A stretch of 64,000 bases of DNA from assembly GCA_047967505.1 (NCBI GenBank), contig CM106541.1. The stretch is one strand, 5' to 3'. Numbering within the stretch: position 1 is the stretch's first letter; every line of letters begins with the position of its first letter. The notes below the pieces were generated by a model that worked only from the letters and a program-made list of their open reading frames with translations, ran no database searches and was not told where the DNA came from. Origin of the DNA: Dipteris shenzhenensis. Lineage: Eukaryota; Polypodiophyta; Polypodiopsida; Gleicheniales. This document shows, in pieces, positions 36,469 to 48,773 of the stretch. Made by a program: the position numbers and the translations under genes.

Positions 36469-39410
36469 TGTCCTCTCCTATCAAGCATATATACACAACT
36501 TAGATGTGGGAGCATTGGTGAACCATTTTTGTGAATGTGTGGATGAGTGAGGCAAGAAATACAAAATTGAATAGCTTGTGTATTGATGATTTGGAGATAT
36601 ATGCAAATTTTAAAGTAAGGAGTAATAGTCTATCTACTTAGGGATGGATTTCAAATGATTTTTCGTCAAAAGATACATATTCTAGATTTGAAAAATAACA
36701 ATACATCTATAAATGCAAATTGCACAACATTCAAAGACATGCTACACCAAATTGACCTTCAACCTCCCAAAATCTCAAGCCTTCTTACCATCAAATTTGA
36801 AAATCTTGTAACAAAAGGAAAGATGAAAAAATAGATATATGCACATATTTCAAACGTGGAAATATTGTGGAAGTACATGTATATTTTAATCGTAGCGGAA
36901 TAATTCAAATTTGAATGTTGTAATAAAGCAAGAGAAACGAACAAATTATTCAAAAGGGATTTAAAATTATGAGGTGGAACCTTGTTGTGTCATAATTTCT
37001 ATAGAATACACCACATTATCAATGTGCATTATGGACAAAATGTATTTGAATATCCATATGAAGTCTTAGTAATATAATTATTTTTTCAGTGAATAAAATG
37101 TTATATATATGCTGCATCCTAGTGGACTTTTTCAGTCTCTCAATGAACACACTTGGACAGAGTGGGAGATCGAAATAGAATAGTTCTTGAAGTTTATTGA
37201 CATTTGTAGAGGCTTGAAAATTGATGAATTAGATGCTTGTTTAATTCTTCCTCATTATGTGAATGAATTTGTATGTGCTCATTTTTATTCTTCCACAGTT
37301 TGTGATAGATTTTTTTTTGGGTGGTGTGAATGTGATCATTTTTTATTCTTCCATATTTTGTCTTGAATTTGATGTGGTTATGCTGCAGGCTAGTTTCTTT
37401 TTACTCTTTTCTTTCACGGTTGCTTTTAGGAGTTACTATGGCAAATGAAAAGATTCTTTTATTTTGGTGGGTGAATATTTTGATTAAATTCTTTCTCAAT
37501 GTTTTGGAAACATATAACAAATGAATTTTAGATTTGGCTTTATGGATAAATGAATATGAATTATTCTTTCTTAAATTTTTTTTGAATGAATAATAAATGA
37601 ATTCTTCCATTGGTCAAATAAAAGAATGTACATGAATTCTTCTTTTTTATAATTTTTGAGACATAAAAATATATTCTTTCTCAATTTTCATGAGGATCAA
37701 TCAATATTTTTGAATTTAGTTTTGCTCAATATTTTGAGTATGAATGTTAAATGGATTCTTTCATTCTCAAGAGAATGTCTCAGATTTAGTGAATGAGAAG
37801 AAAAGTTTATGCTTTTGCACTTTGAGTGCATATGTTACATGATTTTTTCACTTTGAGTTGTTTCATCAATAGAAATCATAAGTTTTATTCTTGCAAAATC
37901 AAAACCCAAGCTTAGATATAAAGATTCAATACTATAGATCACACCCATAATGACTAATTTTGAAACAAATATGCATAATTTAAATTTAAAAATGTGTTGG
38001 TTGGTAAGGAAGCCAAACTGGACTCGTTGCCACATGACATCCATAACATGTCTAGCATCATTTCATGATGCATTTTTTAAATTAAAATTGTGTTGTTATA
38101 TGATGCTTTTCATATTTTGGGCCCTTTAATGACATTGCTAATGGACTAGTTGATTAGGCTTTCTTTTGTCCTCAAAGTCCTAGAAAGTTTGATACAAGTG
38201 AACATGAGTGACTCAATATGTCAACCCCCCATCCTATTGATATTTTCTAACATATCCTATCATCCAACAAGATTCTTGTCTCCATTTTCTATTCTAGTCG
38301 GGTCATCTTTTTCTTCTAGCATGTAAGCTTGATCATATGCTTTAGCTCTTTTCATTATGGCCTACTACTACTGATGGAGTCCTCAACATCATCATTTTGT
38401 CTGTTCATAGCACTATAGCCTCCAATATTGGATCATCCTCCACCTCCTACATCCATATCATAGACATTACGTTATGATATTAGTGAGGCTAGACATTATA
38501 GGTCTAGTAATATTTAAGCATGACAAATTAAATACTACTTCTTGAAAAGCCCATTATAAGAGAAACCAATTCACGCAAAGCAATATATAGAAGCAAAACA
38601 ATTGTCGATGGCACCCAACCTATGTGCTTCAACACCAACAAGCTGCTAATACCATTTGTGCGCACTTCCAAGGTGTAGCTCTCCACTCTCTTCACTTGTG
38701 CCAGGTACTCCAAAGCATAGCACTCTTGAATTTTATATGCATGCATTGGGTCTAGGTGACAATAGGTAGATGGCATTTTAGGTGAAAATAGGAAGCTGCC
38801 AAGTCTAGTCCATCCTTAGGTGAAAATAGCAACCCCTTATGTCAACTTGTGGTCTTTGAATATTGTTTTAGCCATGGTCCAAATAGGTGATTAGGGTCCA
38901 CGAGTCTACATGCAATCCATCCATAGGGTGCCTAGCTCAAAAGCACACAATCAAAGCCAAACACCACGATGAGGTCAAGATTCTACTATTGCAGTGTCCA
39001 TGTAACTTCACATTCACTCACACTCACATAGGTGAAGTCAAGGAAGGTCAACCAATTAGTCAATTCTAGAATAGGTCCCATAGAATTGCTTTAAGATTAA
39101 TGCAATGATTGCTAATGCAGAAGCCTCAATCGTTGCTATAAGCCTAATGCAATGACTCCTGACGCGCTGCATTATTAACACTGGCATGCTGCTTTATATC
39201 GCCAATCGCTACTTTAGTGCTAACTCAATGGCTTTGTAACACAACGACACGCTTTAAGGCTAACATTGAGCCATTGCTATAATAACACCGAGTCGCTGCT
39301 ATAATAACGCTAGGTCATTGCGCTAATCCAATGCTAAGGCCAGTTGTTGTGCTAATAATGCCAATCGTTGTGTTAACGCTAACGTTGACCTACTACATTA
39401 CCAGGTCCAC
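36469..39410. other. Long AT-rich spacer, no gene seen
   Basis: 36500-38050 is AT-rich with TTTGAATTT-like strings and nothing codes. 39090-39400 contains many short imperfect repeats around GCTAATGC, CGCTGC and ATAATAACGC. Confidence 0.5.
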
Positions 39411-42400
39411 TATATAAGCAAGTAGTCTCGTTTTGCAGGTTCTCACTTGGCAGTGTACCAAAACTCTGCCAAAATTTTCCTAAATTTTCAAAGCATCTGA
39501 ATGCCCTGAACTCACTTCATGACGTTCTCTTAGAGCCCAAGACCTTTTTTTTACCGAAGAGCTCAATCCCAGCAACAACAAAGCTTCTTCAGCTTTCCCA
39601 CCTTCTACTACTCCCTCATCTTCTTGAACTCTCTCTATCACTCTCCCCTCAAATTGAGCCAGATCCCTCTACACAGTAGGCTACCAATGAGGCTGAGACA
39701 TTTGTCCAACAATCCACCACCAAGACATTACAAAATAGAAGAATCACAATCACTGAGGACGTTCAAAATTACTCTGAGCATGCCATGCAAGTGACCTGAT
39801 TCTCCCCACCGGGACCAGAATGGTCGGAAAGCGTCCAAGGAGTGGTTATCCACTCACAATTCAAATGCAACACCAAAGGTTTCAAATTTTACTACCACAG
39901 TGCAGAGGTGTACCACTATTTATTTTTATTCCAATACTAATATATTAATTATAGCATTAATATAGTACTATATTAATACTAACAAAGTACTATATTAATA
40001 CTAATAAAGAACTATATGTTTCTCTATAGGACTCGAAGGTCATACCATTTATCGAAGCAATGGGCTTCCACACGGTGGCCAACAAGTTTCCCTATCACTT
40101 GAATTTCACCAAGTGATCGATTTTGTGGATAAATTCAATAACTCCTCAAGCTAGGGCCAACTGGCTCCATGTGGATGGGGAGTAACATTTTTACCACCAG
40201 TTCACACACAAGAGGCCTTGGCAATGGAACGGTCCCAAAATGATACTCTTCATGCTGATTACAATGCTCTTCAAGGCCAGGCTATGATGGACCAGGAATA
40301 GTACACAAGGGCACATGAGGAAAAGAAGGTCCTAGAGGCAATGGTGGCCCAGCAGGCACAATTGATAGAGTGGCCACATGCAATCAGTCAATCGAGGCAA
40401 CAGCAAATAGTCAACCTCTTGGCAGACGTGCAGACGGCTAGACCTTCTGCTCCTCCACAAAAGTACCCCAACAACCTCCATGAGTGGTTGCTGAACGCAT
40501 CTACCCATGCCTCCTCACTTTGCTTCACTAACCGCACAGTTGAAGACACCTTCAACTACTTCTTTCACAGCATGTTCACCACCGCACTCCAACATGACAT
40601 AAGTTTTGATAACCCACCCATAGCCCACAACCTAGAGACCCTACTCTGCTGCACTCCCCTAATAGCTAGGGCCTATTTTCATGAGGGCATGGTCCTCCAA
40701 GACGATACTAACATTCTTACGCTCTACTACCACCCAATTGTATATAACTTCATGGCATGGATTAGAGTACTCTAGGATTCCTCAATTTTCTCTAATGAGA
40801 GTCCCATGCTTGATCTAGTTAAGCATGTTGCCCTTACAGGACCTACCTTGCAACCCAGAAATCTTAGAACGAAGCCTCCAATGGTTGCAAGTGTATGGCC
40901 GCGGGGATGCTGAATATGTATTCAATCGCCTTTTTGGATGTAACAGTGAGCAGTATCCCCCAATCGGCATCATAGTCCTATATGATAAACGTTAGAAGCT
41001 ATCCAAAAATGATACTGACATTCTTATGCTCTACTACCACCCAATTGTATATAACTTCATGGCATGGATTAGAATACTCCAGGACTCCTCAATTTTCTCT
41101 AATGAGAGTCCCATGCCTGATCTAGTTAAGCATGTTGCCCTACAGGACCTACCTTGCAACCCAGAAATCTTAGAACGAAGCCTCCAATGGTTGCAAGTGT
41201 ATGGCCACGGGGATGCTGAATATGTATTCAACCACCTTTTTGGCTGCAACAGTGAGCAGTATCCCCCAACCGGCATCATAGTCCTAGATGATAATACGTT
41301 AGAAGCTATCCAAAAATGATTTAAACTGGCATCATCTAGTTTGATGATTCTCATGTAGCCTATCCTGGCACTATCCAAGAAGCAGATATGGACACCACCT
41401 GGGCTCTCTTCAGCATGACAACACAACCACCACCGCCTTCTAACACTGACACAATAGCTAACCAGGATCCCATGTCCACCATTCACTAGCACAAGCAATC
41501 CCTCACAGTCCACACCACTACCATAAACATGCACTAGCACAGCCACTCGAACCAAAGGGTCCAGAGGACTTGGGCACCAATACCTGGTACAAGATTCTTA
41601 AACCCATGCTCTTCTAGGACATGTCAAGCCCTTATGAAGAAGAAGGTCAGGAGGAGGTGAGCGAGCACCCACACGAGGAGGAGGAATAGCCACAAGAGTC
41701 AACACCCAACCATGACACATGGTATGAGGCCATAACATCCTTCATGCCTGTTGAGGGTGTCGTGGATATTAACAGATGGAAGGGTAAGCTCTAGATCTTC
41801 CACCTCAGCTAGAAAGACATAATGGAAGTGCGGGCCCTCACCAAACTCATTCAAGAGAGCTTCAGGTAATGGTAGTGGGATCGTAACAGGATAGACAAGG
41901 GGCAGATACGCAAGGCCAGATTACACCTAGGTCCCAAAAATAGATGTAGAAGCCGGCCTATAGTCTCAATGGCGAATACCTTTTTTTAAGCATGAGGCAT
42001 TTTCTATCGGCCTCGAACGGCAGATAGACCCAACATATACACCTCTACGATGTTGCTGGAGCTACTCAGATTTAATGAAGATGTGTGCAGCTGACCCCAA
42101 CATTGTATATAACTTCCTCAAGTTTGCTTTTCGAGAAGTGGGATCATCTTATGCACTGGCCACTCCGATGGAAGAGTTCAGTATTACCTTTGCCTCGGTC
42201 CCAAATCCAACAACAGCCGTGGCCGCCTTTTTTATTGCTTATCATTTTGCTTAGGGCCATTCAAACAATAGAAGCCCTAGCAGAGGACAATCATCAATGG
42301 CTTTAATCAGAAATCATGTTTGACTTAAACAAAGGGCCTCTTTTTCCTCAGGTTATGCAATTATATACACGTGTCCAAAATCTTCATGGTCACCACATAT

Positions 42401-42567
42401 AGAACTTTGAAGATATGTTCGAGACAAATTTTTGGAATCCTCTCCACCCATTCTGCCGCATCTCCCACAAGCTCTTTAACCACCACCAAATCATGAACAA
42501 TGCTCTTACATCCAACATTATGCACCGCACACAATCCAGGGATGGATTGTGAACAGGAAGGGGGGCA
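39411..42567 (+). mobile_element. Degenerate retroelement-like coding region, unclassified
   Basis: A CTATATAAG TATA-like string at 39411 precedes a broken coding region. The longest frame, 40341-40775, encodes a 144-residue piece (NLHEWLLNASTHASSLCF, then FNYFFHSMFTTAL). Its continuation is interrupted by a frameshift and a 307 bp tandem duplication. The duplicated part codes for YYHPIVYNFMAWIRVLQDSS and PCNPEILERSLQWLQVYG. Further broken frames rich in Glu run to ~42300. It resembles a gag-like or element-encoded protein only in general layout, and no domain is recognised. The downstream polypurine tract and TG start at 42568 suggest it is the interior of an LTR element. Confidence 0.45.
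40704..41320 (+). repeat. 307 bp tandem duplication within element coding sequence
   Basis: GATACTAACATTCTTACGCT at 40704 is repeated as GATACTGACATTCTTATGCT at 41011, and the two ~307 bp units are ~95% identical by eye. The second unit keeps a longer open frame (41026-41319) than the first, so the first has decayed since duplication or was the worse copy. Confidence 0.92.
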
Positions 42568-42975
42568 TGTTAGCCATGCCACGGTTAACAGTTCATATGA
42601 TTGTACTGACAAGCGAAGTAGTAGGAGAGGGTGTGAGGTAGGTGATATGCTATCTACTTTGGAGCCGTATGGGCCCAAGTGCTTGTAGCAAGAGCGTGAG
42701 AGAGGTGAAAAGAGTAGAAGGGTCATCCCTCCCTTCAAAAGGTGGATTGTATAAAAGGCTAAAAGTTTGACTTTGGTCTTCATTGTGTATATGCAACCTT
42801 TAAAATACAAGCTCTCTCATTCTCTTCATTCTCTTGTGAGACTTCTTGCTTCCATTGTGCATTGCCTTGTGATTGCAACTCCCCTCCTGTTGTCTTTTTT
42901 TTACCAAGTGCAGGTTCCGAGGGTGTTGGTCACCTACAGTTGTGTCATTGCTCATTGTAGCATAGTTGTTCACAA
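42568..42975 (+). mobile_element. Putative 3' LTR with TATA box
   Basis: A purine-rich GAACAGGAAGGGGGG tract followed by CA and TGTTAGCCATGCC at 42568 has the form of a polypurine tract and LTR start. A TATAAAAG lies at 42750-42757. The right end is uncertain (a TTGTTCACA at about 42975 is a candidate), and no matching 5' LTR was found upstream, so the assignment is tentative. Confidence 0.45.
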
Positions 42976-43260
42976 GTGTAGCATAGGTCCTCGGGTCGTG
43001 TTCTGGTGAGAGGCGTAGGCTAAAGCATGGAAAGCAGATCTCATGCGTGCGTGAATGAGAAAGAGGGCTTAATTATAAAACGATTAATGGAGGCTCTCGC
43101 CTCCATGGGAGTTCAAGGGTTTAAAAGGGATTTCAGGGTTTGAAGGGGGGACATGGTTGAGAGAACTAACTAGGAGTTCCAGGGTTCAGAGGGGGTTGCA
43201 GGGCTTAGAAGGAGTCCAAGATTGAGGAGTGGAGAGCTAGTCTCCTTCGCAGATTCGAGG
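42976..43260. other. Spacer
   Basis: No gene is seen. Confidence 0.4.
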
Positions 43261-43612
43261 GGTAAGGGTTAAGGAGGAGGGACAAGGAAGGAGGAGGGAG
43301 GAAGAGGAGGAGGAGGGAGGAGGAGGAGGAGGGAGGAGGAAGAGGAGGAGGAGGAGGAGGGAGGAGAGGGAGGAGGAAGGAGGAGGAGGAGGAGGGAGGA
43401 GAGGGAGGAGGAAGGAGGAGGAGGAGGAGGGAGGAGGAGGAGGGAGGGGAAAGGAGAAGGAGATGGGAGGAGGAGGAGAAAGGAGGAGGAGGAGGAGGGA
43501 GGAGGAAGAAGAGGAGGGAGGAGGAGGAGATGGAGGAGAAGGATGAGGGAGGAGGAGGAGGAGGAGGGAGGAAGAGGGAGGAAGGAGGAGGAGGGAGTAT
43601 AAGGGTAGAGGG
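43261..43612. repeat. (GGA)n polypurine tract
   Basis: About 350 bp of almost uninterrupted purine on the plus strand, built from AGGAGG and GGAGGAAG units with ~60 bp higher periodicity (GAGGGAGGAGAGGGAGGAGG-like). It can form triplex (H-DNA) or G-rich structures. The minus-strand Ser/Leu/Pro ORF is a by-product. Confidence 0.9.
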
Positions 43613-44412
43613 TGCAAGGGTAAGGGCATGCTAGAACACGATAGTGTAAGAGAGCATGGATGCAATGGAGATCAATCGCATGAACACAATAGTGAGCTTA
43701 AACACTGAACCCCAAAGACTGGGAGCTTCATTCCATTGAGAGATATTTATACATGTTGGTCTCTACACAATCCGTAGGTACCTTCATGGTGGGACCTCTT
43801 TTGTAGGCAACCTTTTGGACAGGAGTCCCTCCAATTTTGGGGGGAACCTTTTGGGTCTGTACACAAAGTGGGGGGACCTTTTGGGCCTCTACACAAAGTG
43901 GAGGGACCTCCAAAAGTGTAGGCTTTTAGTATTTCTCTCTCTAGATTTAGTCTTTCTCTCTCTAGATCATGATTTTGCAAGTATGATTGGATCTTTTCTA
44001 GATGGGATTTTGGCTATCCTCATCCTTTAAGATTTATCATACCATCTTTTAGGCTCAAGATATTACAAGCGGAGCTTTGCTGCTACTCTACACACACAAT
44101 GCTCTCATAGTTGTCCTAGACTGCCCTTCTGGCCCTTGTTGCCACAAGGTTAACACCTCCCCTTCACACTTCCCTCCCCCTTCTCATTCCATTCCCTTCT
44201 TTCTTTCCCCCACCCTTCTTCCCTCTTCCTATCTTTACTCTCGTGGAATCACACAGAACAATCCAATAGACATTTGGGTGACACAAGCGTGACAGTCGTG
44301 CATACAAAGCTCCCATAAGGAGTTGCTCAGGAGTGGAGACCCCGGCGGCATTCTTCCAAGATCCCCACGACATGTGAGTCACCACCTAGACTACACACAA
44401 AGAAAACAAGAT
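43613..44412. other. Spacer with a small duplicated motif
   Basis: TACACAAAGTGGRGGGACCTT occurs at about 43860 and 43893, and CTTTCTCTCTCTAGAT at about 43930 and 43952. No gene is seen. Confidence 0.45.
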
Positions 44413-45316
44413 GACTTTGAAACTTTTAAGAAATGGAAAGCTTTGACTGAGAATGAGACATGAAAGAAGTTGAAGGGTCTTAGATCAGATAATGGAGGCA
44501 AATACTATAGTAAAGAGTTTGATAGTTACTATTCATACAATGGAATTTGTAGAGATAAGACAACTCCAAGAATTCCACAAGAAAATCACGTGTCAGAGAG
44601 GATGAATAGAACAATCACGGAGCGTGTAAGGAGCATGAGACTACATGCAGGGTTGCCCTTACATCTTTGGGTTGAAGTAGTGAATACTGCTATTTACTTG
44701 ATAAACAAATCACCTCAAGTTCCTTGGATGGTGGCATTCCAGAAGAGGCATAGACAGGTAAAAAGGTTAACTATTCTTGTCTGAAGATTTTTGGTTGTGA
44801 AGCATTTGTCCATGTTGATAAGGAATTGAGAACAAAGCTTGTGGCAAAATCTTGGAGGTAGTGAGTTTGGTTATCATATGTGGGATTATGAAAGTAACAA
44901 AGACATTAGGAGTAGAGATGTTGTATTCAATGAAACTAATATGTATAAAGATCACCTGTAGAAAAGGAAGAAAGAAAATGTAAACACAGAATACACAATT
45001 CTTGATGATATTTCAAAGATTGTAAAAAATGAGAATGAGTAGTAGCAGAAGCAAGAATCTCAAATTCCTCTAAGTCTACTTAGAAGGTCTACAAGGGTAA
45101 GTAGACCACCTAAGCAATTTTTTGCTTCTTTCAATTATGTTTTGTTGACTAATTCTGGTTAACCAAAAACATACGAAGAAGCAATGCAGGTAGAATCCAA
45201 AAAGGAGTGGGAGCGAGGCATGAAAGAGGAAATGGACTCTTTGCTACAAAACCAGACTTGGGATTTGGTTCGCTGGCCTAGGGGAAAAATAACATTGCAA
45301 AATAAATGGGTTTACA
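44413..45316 (+). pseudogene. Copia relic: integrase core, linker and start of RT
   Basis: Reading along the plus strand with several stops gives the GLRSDNGGKYYSKEF segment (second Asp of the D,D,E integrase triad) and ENHVSERMNRTITERVRSM (the Glu of the triad). LHLWVEVVNTAIYLINKSP follows, then broken linker sequence (SRPPKQF), then EWERGMKEEMDSLLQNQTWD and NKWVYK. These are the ordered landmarks of Ty1/Copia pol entering the reverse transcriptase domain. At NKWVYK the coding sequence breaks into (GA)13(G)12. The expected continuation is found only on the opposite strand, at 45639-46286. No gag, protease or 5' LTR is recognisable upstream of 44413. Inactive. Confidence 0.9.
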
Positions 45317-45318
45317 AG

Positions 45319-45353
<35 letters not shown>

Positions 45354-45638
45354 GGATAGAGTGGGAAGACTAGTTGGGGGGGCAAACCACATTTCGGTCC
45401 ATAATGTTTTTTGAATAATCTATTGTCAGACTTGGAATCATGTCAAGATCTCAATTCTTTTTTTAAATTTGTAAGGAACAATTGTTTATGCATAAAATAA
45501 TATTTCTTGTTTTGACGTTTTCAAAATTTCCTATTTTTTCTAATTTTCTCAACGTAACATTGGCCCTCTCGTCATTGGTTTTGAGAGCTATTTTTTATTT
45601 TCGCCAAAAGGCCCTAAAATGAGCTCCCTTTTTTCCTA
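45317..45638. other. Microsatellite and non-Copia sequence at inversion joint
   Basis: (GA)13 and a G12 run at 45320-45354 are followed by about 280 bp of AT-rich sequence unrelated to pol. It fills the left edge of the inverted block. Confidence 0.6.
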
Positions 45639-46286
45639 AGCCAAAGGTTGTATAAACAGGTTTTGCATTCTGCATTTCAAACCTTTTCGAGACCTTTTCA
45701 ATGTACTCACTTTGAGACAATGTCAATTCGCAGTTTTTTCTGTCTCTTTTTATTCTCATGCCAAAGATTTGCTTTGCAGCATCCAAATCCTTCATCACAA
45801 ATGTATTTGCCGACTTTCTCTTTAGCACATTTACATCTTGCATGTTAGAGCTTGTAATAAGCATGTCATCAACATACAATAACAGGATCACATATTCGCC
45901 ATTGTCTAGTTTTTGAGAATAAATATAGTGGTATGAATGACATCTACTATAATCTTGTTCTGCCACCATTAACTTGTCAAACTTCAAACACCACTGCTTT
46001 GGAGCTTGCTTTAAACCATACATACTTCTCTTCAACTTGCATAGCAATTCCTCCTTTCCTTTGATCTCGTATCCCTGTGGTTGCTATATACAAAAGCTAT
46101 CTTCACATCTAATTGTTCAAGATGCAAGTGCTCTATAGCCACAAGACTCAAAGTACTTCTAATTGAAGTCATTTTAACAACAAGAGAGAATATTTCTTTA
46201 AAGTCTATACCTTTCTTATGTGCAAATCCCTTTATAACAAGCCTTACCTTGTTCCTCCTTTTTCCTCCATCTTCTTCCCTTTGGCT
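45639..46286 (-). pseudogene. Copia reverse transcriptase segment in inverted orientation
   Basis: Minus-strand frames 46292-46032 and 46047-45595 give, in order, REEDGGKRRNKVRLVIKGFA, a TSIRSTLSLVAIEHLHLEQL segment, KLKRSMYGLKQAPKQW, LLLYVDDMLITS (catalytic YVDD), FVMKDLDAAKQIFGMRI and RFEMQNAKPVYT. This is the middle of the Copia reverse transcriptase. A deletion removes the FLHGDLEEEIYM-like region and shifts the frame near 46040. Flanking integrase (left) and RNase H (right) read on the plus strand, so this block is inverted relative to its own element. It is bounded by AGCCAAAGG at 45639-45647 and its inverse CCTTTGGCT at 46278-46286. Confidence 0.9.
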
Positions 46287-46990
46287 AATCATTTTAGATT
46301 ATGCAAGGATACGGGTCCCAAGAAACAAGAGGAGATTGACTATATGTCAATGTATGCATTAGTAATTGGTACCTTGATGTATGAAATGGTATGCACAAGA
46401 CCAGATATTCCACATGAAGTGGAAGTTGTGAGCAGATTTATGAACAATCCAGATAAAGAACATTGTATGGCTGTAAAGTGGATTCTCAGATGTTTGAGAG
46501 GCACGACTGCTCATGCATTATGTTTTAAAGGTTCCAACATCTCTCTACAAGGATATGCTGATTCAGATATGGCAAGTGATAAAGATGAAATAAGGAGCAC
46601 CATCTTTTATATTTTCAGTGTAGGTGGAACAATAGTAAGCTAGGTTTCAAAGTTGCAAAAGGTTGTTGCACTTTCTACAACAGATGCAAAATATGTTACA
46701 GTTGTAGAGGCAAGTTAAGAGATGATTTGGTTGCAGAGTTCTATGGAGGAACTTGGGAAGAAACAAGAAAATTCTAGCTTGTATAATGATAGCCAAACTT
46801 GTATCCATCTTACAATGAATTCACCCTTCCATTCAGGAACGAATCATATACAGCTCACGTATCATCTCATGCGATATGTTTTGGAGGATGGATAGTTGAA
46901 GCTATAAAGATACACATTAGCCAAAATCCTATAGACATGTTAACTAAGATGGTAACTAGGGAGAAATTGAACTCTTGCTCAATTTCAATT
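46279..46990 (+). pseudogene. Copia relic: end of RT and RNase H
   Basis: The plus strand resumes exactly where the inverted block should have led: PLANHFRLCKDTGPKKQEEI, then TLMYEMVCTRPDI, AVKWILRCLRGTTAHALCF and LQGYADSDMASDKDEIRST (RNase H Asp), then broken frames with SKLQKVVALSTTDAKY. Stops at 46641 and downstream end the frame. A polypurine CAAGTGGGAG lies at about 47083, just before the LTR. Confidence 0.9.
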
Positions 46991-47095
46991 AGTCTTCAAG
47001 AATGAGGAACAACATGAGAGAGAGCTAGATCCAAAGAATTTCAGTGAGTGTAGTAACGATGGAGTTACTATTATCAGCCTCCAAGTGGGAGATTG

Positions 47096-47560
47096 TTGTA
47101 TGTGGAGCCTAATCTTTTTTTCAGAGGTTGTTTGTGGTTGTGCTTTGGACCAAGGCATGTTTATCCCCATTCCATGTAGGGGGGGTACAGGGGGGCAACG
47201 ACCCCCCTAGGACTGTCACCAAGCAGTTCCAAGGGAGGGCCGATGTCATGCATTCGGCCACCCTTGAGGGGGTTTGGGAGCAACGTCCCCGAAGCAAAAA
47301 ATACATGAAAATTTGTGCATGAGCTATGTGGTCAAAATTGTAAGATAAGGGTGTGGCTCACAAAGCAAGAGAGCATTGGATATATTGCTTGTATCTTGTA
47401 TCTACTCACTTGTTGGAGAATAAAAATGTAGGATTAGCTATTTCACCATGGATGTAGCCTGCACTGGATGAACCATGTATACTAGTGTCTCTTTTTCTCT
47501 TTCATTCTGTGCACTTTCTGTATTGTGTATATTGCACATTCCACTTCTTGCATTGTTGCT
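47096..47560 (+). mobile_element. Probable 3' LTR of the Copia relic
   Basis: The sequence AAGTGGGAGATTGTTG before TATGTGGAGCC is the usual plant Copia polypurine tract and LTR start. The LTR contains GGGGGGTACAGGGGGGCAAC and CTGCACTGGATG segments. Its right border is not determinable without the missing 5' copy. Confidence 0.55.
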
Positions 47561-48548
47561 CTGTTATCGTGGTGCTCCTAACCCCATGTACCTTTGTCAT
47601 TATGTAGGTTTGTTTCTCTTTTCGAGAGTTGTCTCTTTGTGTTGTCTGCTCTCTATGAGTAAAGTGTCTTCTATGACATTAGCTCTCTTATTCGAGCAGT
47701 CCATCGAATTGCTGCTCCCATGCATGGACTATTCTGGCTCTCTACTGGTTCACACCCCTCTTCATCACTTTGTCCTTGTTCACTACTTCCACTACCAACA
47801 TTTCTTAGCTATTGTTCAATGCCTAGTTTTGTTGCTACAACTTCCTCCATAATGTTGGCCTCTACTTTTGATGCTACCTGATCATGTTTTAGCTTGATGT
47901 CTATAGCTATCTCTCCCATTTTGCATGATGATGAGTGCCAGCTCAACACTGTTTGATCACGCCCTAGCTTGGTGCTTATAGCCACCTCTTCCATTTTGCA
48001 CGAGGTTCAGTGCTTCTACTTGCATTCCCTTACTTGTTGCATAACCACTCTTGTTGCCCATTGCCCACCACTATCCCACTATCATATGCTTAGTAGGCTT
48101 GAGTTGTCTAGCCTTCTATCATTAAGAGTTGCTTTGACTATGCTCTCAACCATAAAGAATGCCTCGACTGAATCATTTTACTAATCAATTGGCCAAATAT
48201 GAGCAGGCGCCTCTTGAAATTCTTGAGTTTAAGGCCTTTATAGCCTTATTGCCAATCTTTTAGCACAACACTATTGTTGGCATGGAGGTTTTGAAACTTT
48301 TTCCCTTCACTCCTTTCTCTTAGCATTGATGTTGAAACAATCACCTCAATTGTTCTCCATGTTCGTGGTGCTTGACTTCTCTAATATCCTTTGTTAGTGT
48401 CATGTCTTTGTTAAGAGTGATCTCTTTTTGGAGTTGTTAAAGCCTTTGAAGCTAATTCTCACTCCCAATCGTAGCCTTTGTGGCTCATAAAGTCCCTCTC
48501 ACACCTCTCAGTAAGGGGAGGAGAGAGTTTAGGGTTGCTACGATATCA
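47561..48548 (-). mobile_element. Interior of a degenerate minus-strand LTR element
   Basis: On the minus strand, the sequence downstream of the primer-binding-like site reads as badly broken protein (SFKTSMPTIVL, KALNSRISRGACSYLANWL) of possible gag origin. No pol motif is found. The border with the Copia 3' LTR is not clear. Confidence 0.4.
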
Positions 48549-48773
48549 TGTTAAAATAGGGTAAGGAAGAGAGAAGGAAAAGAGTAGGGGCACATACACA
48601 AGACACAACACAACGAGTAGACGTACAAATGTGCCTCTGTAAAAGGCAAAACTGAAAATTTATATACACGAGGGCCTCTGGGGGTTGCTCTAGCCCAACT
48701 TGCAGTTAGCTATGTATACTAACATGAGATTGTGACACTAAGTATTCTAGTGATATACTCTTGATCTCTAACA
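48549..48773 (-). mobile_element. 225 bp LTR with TATA box and primer-binding site
   Basis: In minus orientation it starts TGTTAGAGATCAAGAG (48773), contains GTATATAAATTTTC (TATA box) and TTGTGTTGTGTCTTGTG, and ends CCCTATTTTAACA at 48549. TGATATCGTAGC follows, a degenerate form of the initiator-Met primer-binding site TGGTATCAGAGC. This is the standard layout of a small plant Copia LTR. No partner LTR is seen, so it is half of a broken element. Confidence 0.65.

Noticed and set aside
43237-43665. Ser/Leu/Pro-rich 142-residue ORF on minus
   Set aside because: Pure product of the GGA polypurine tract.
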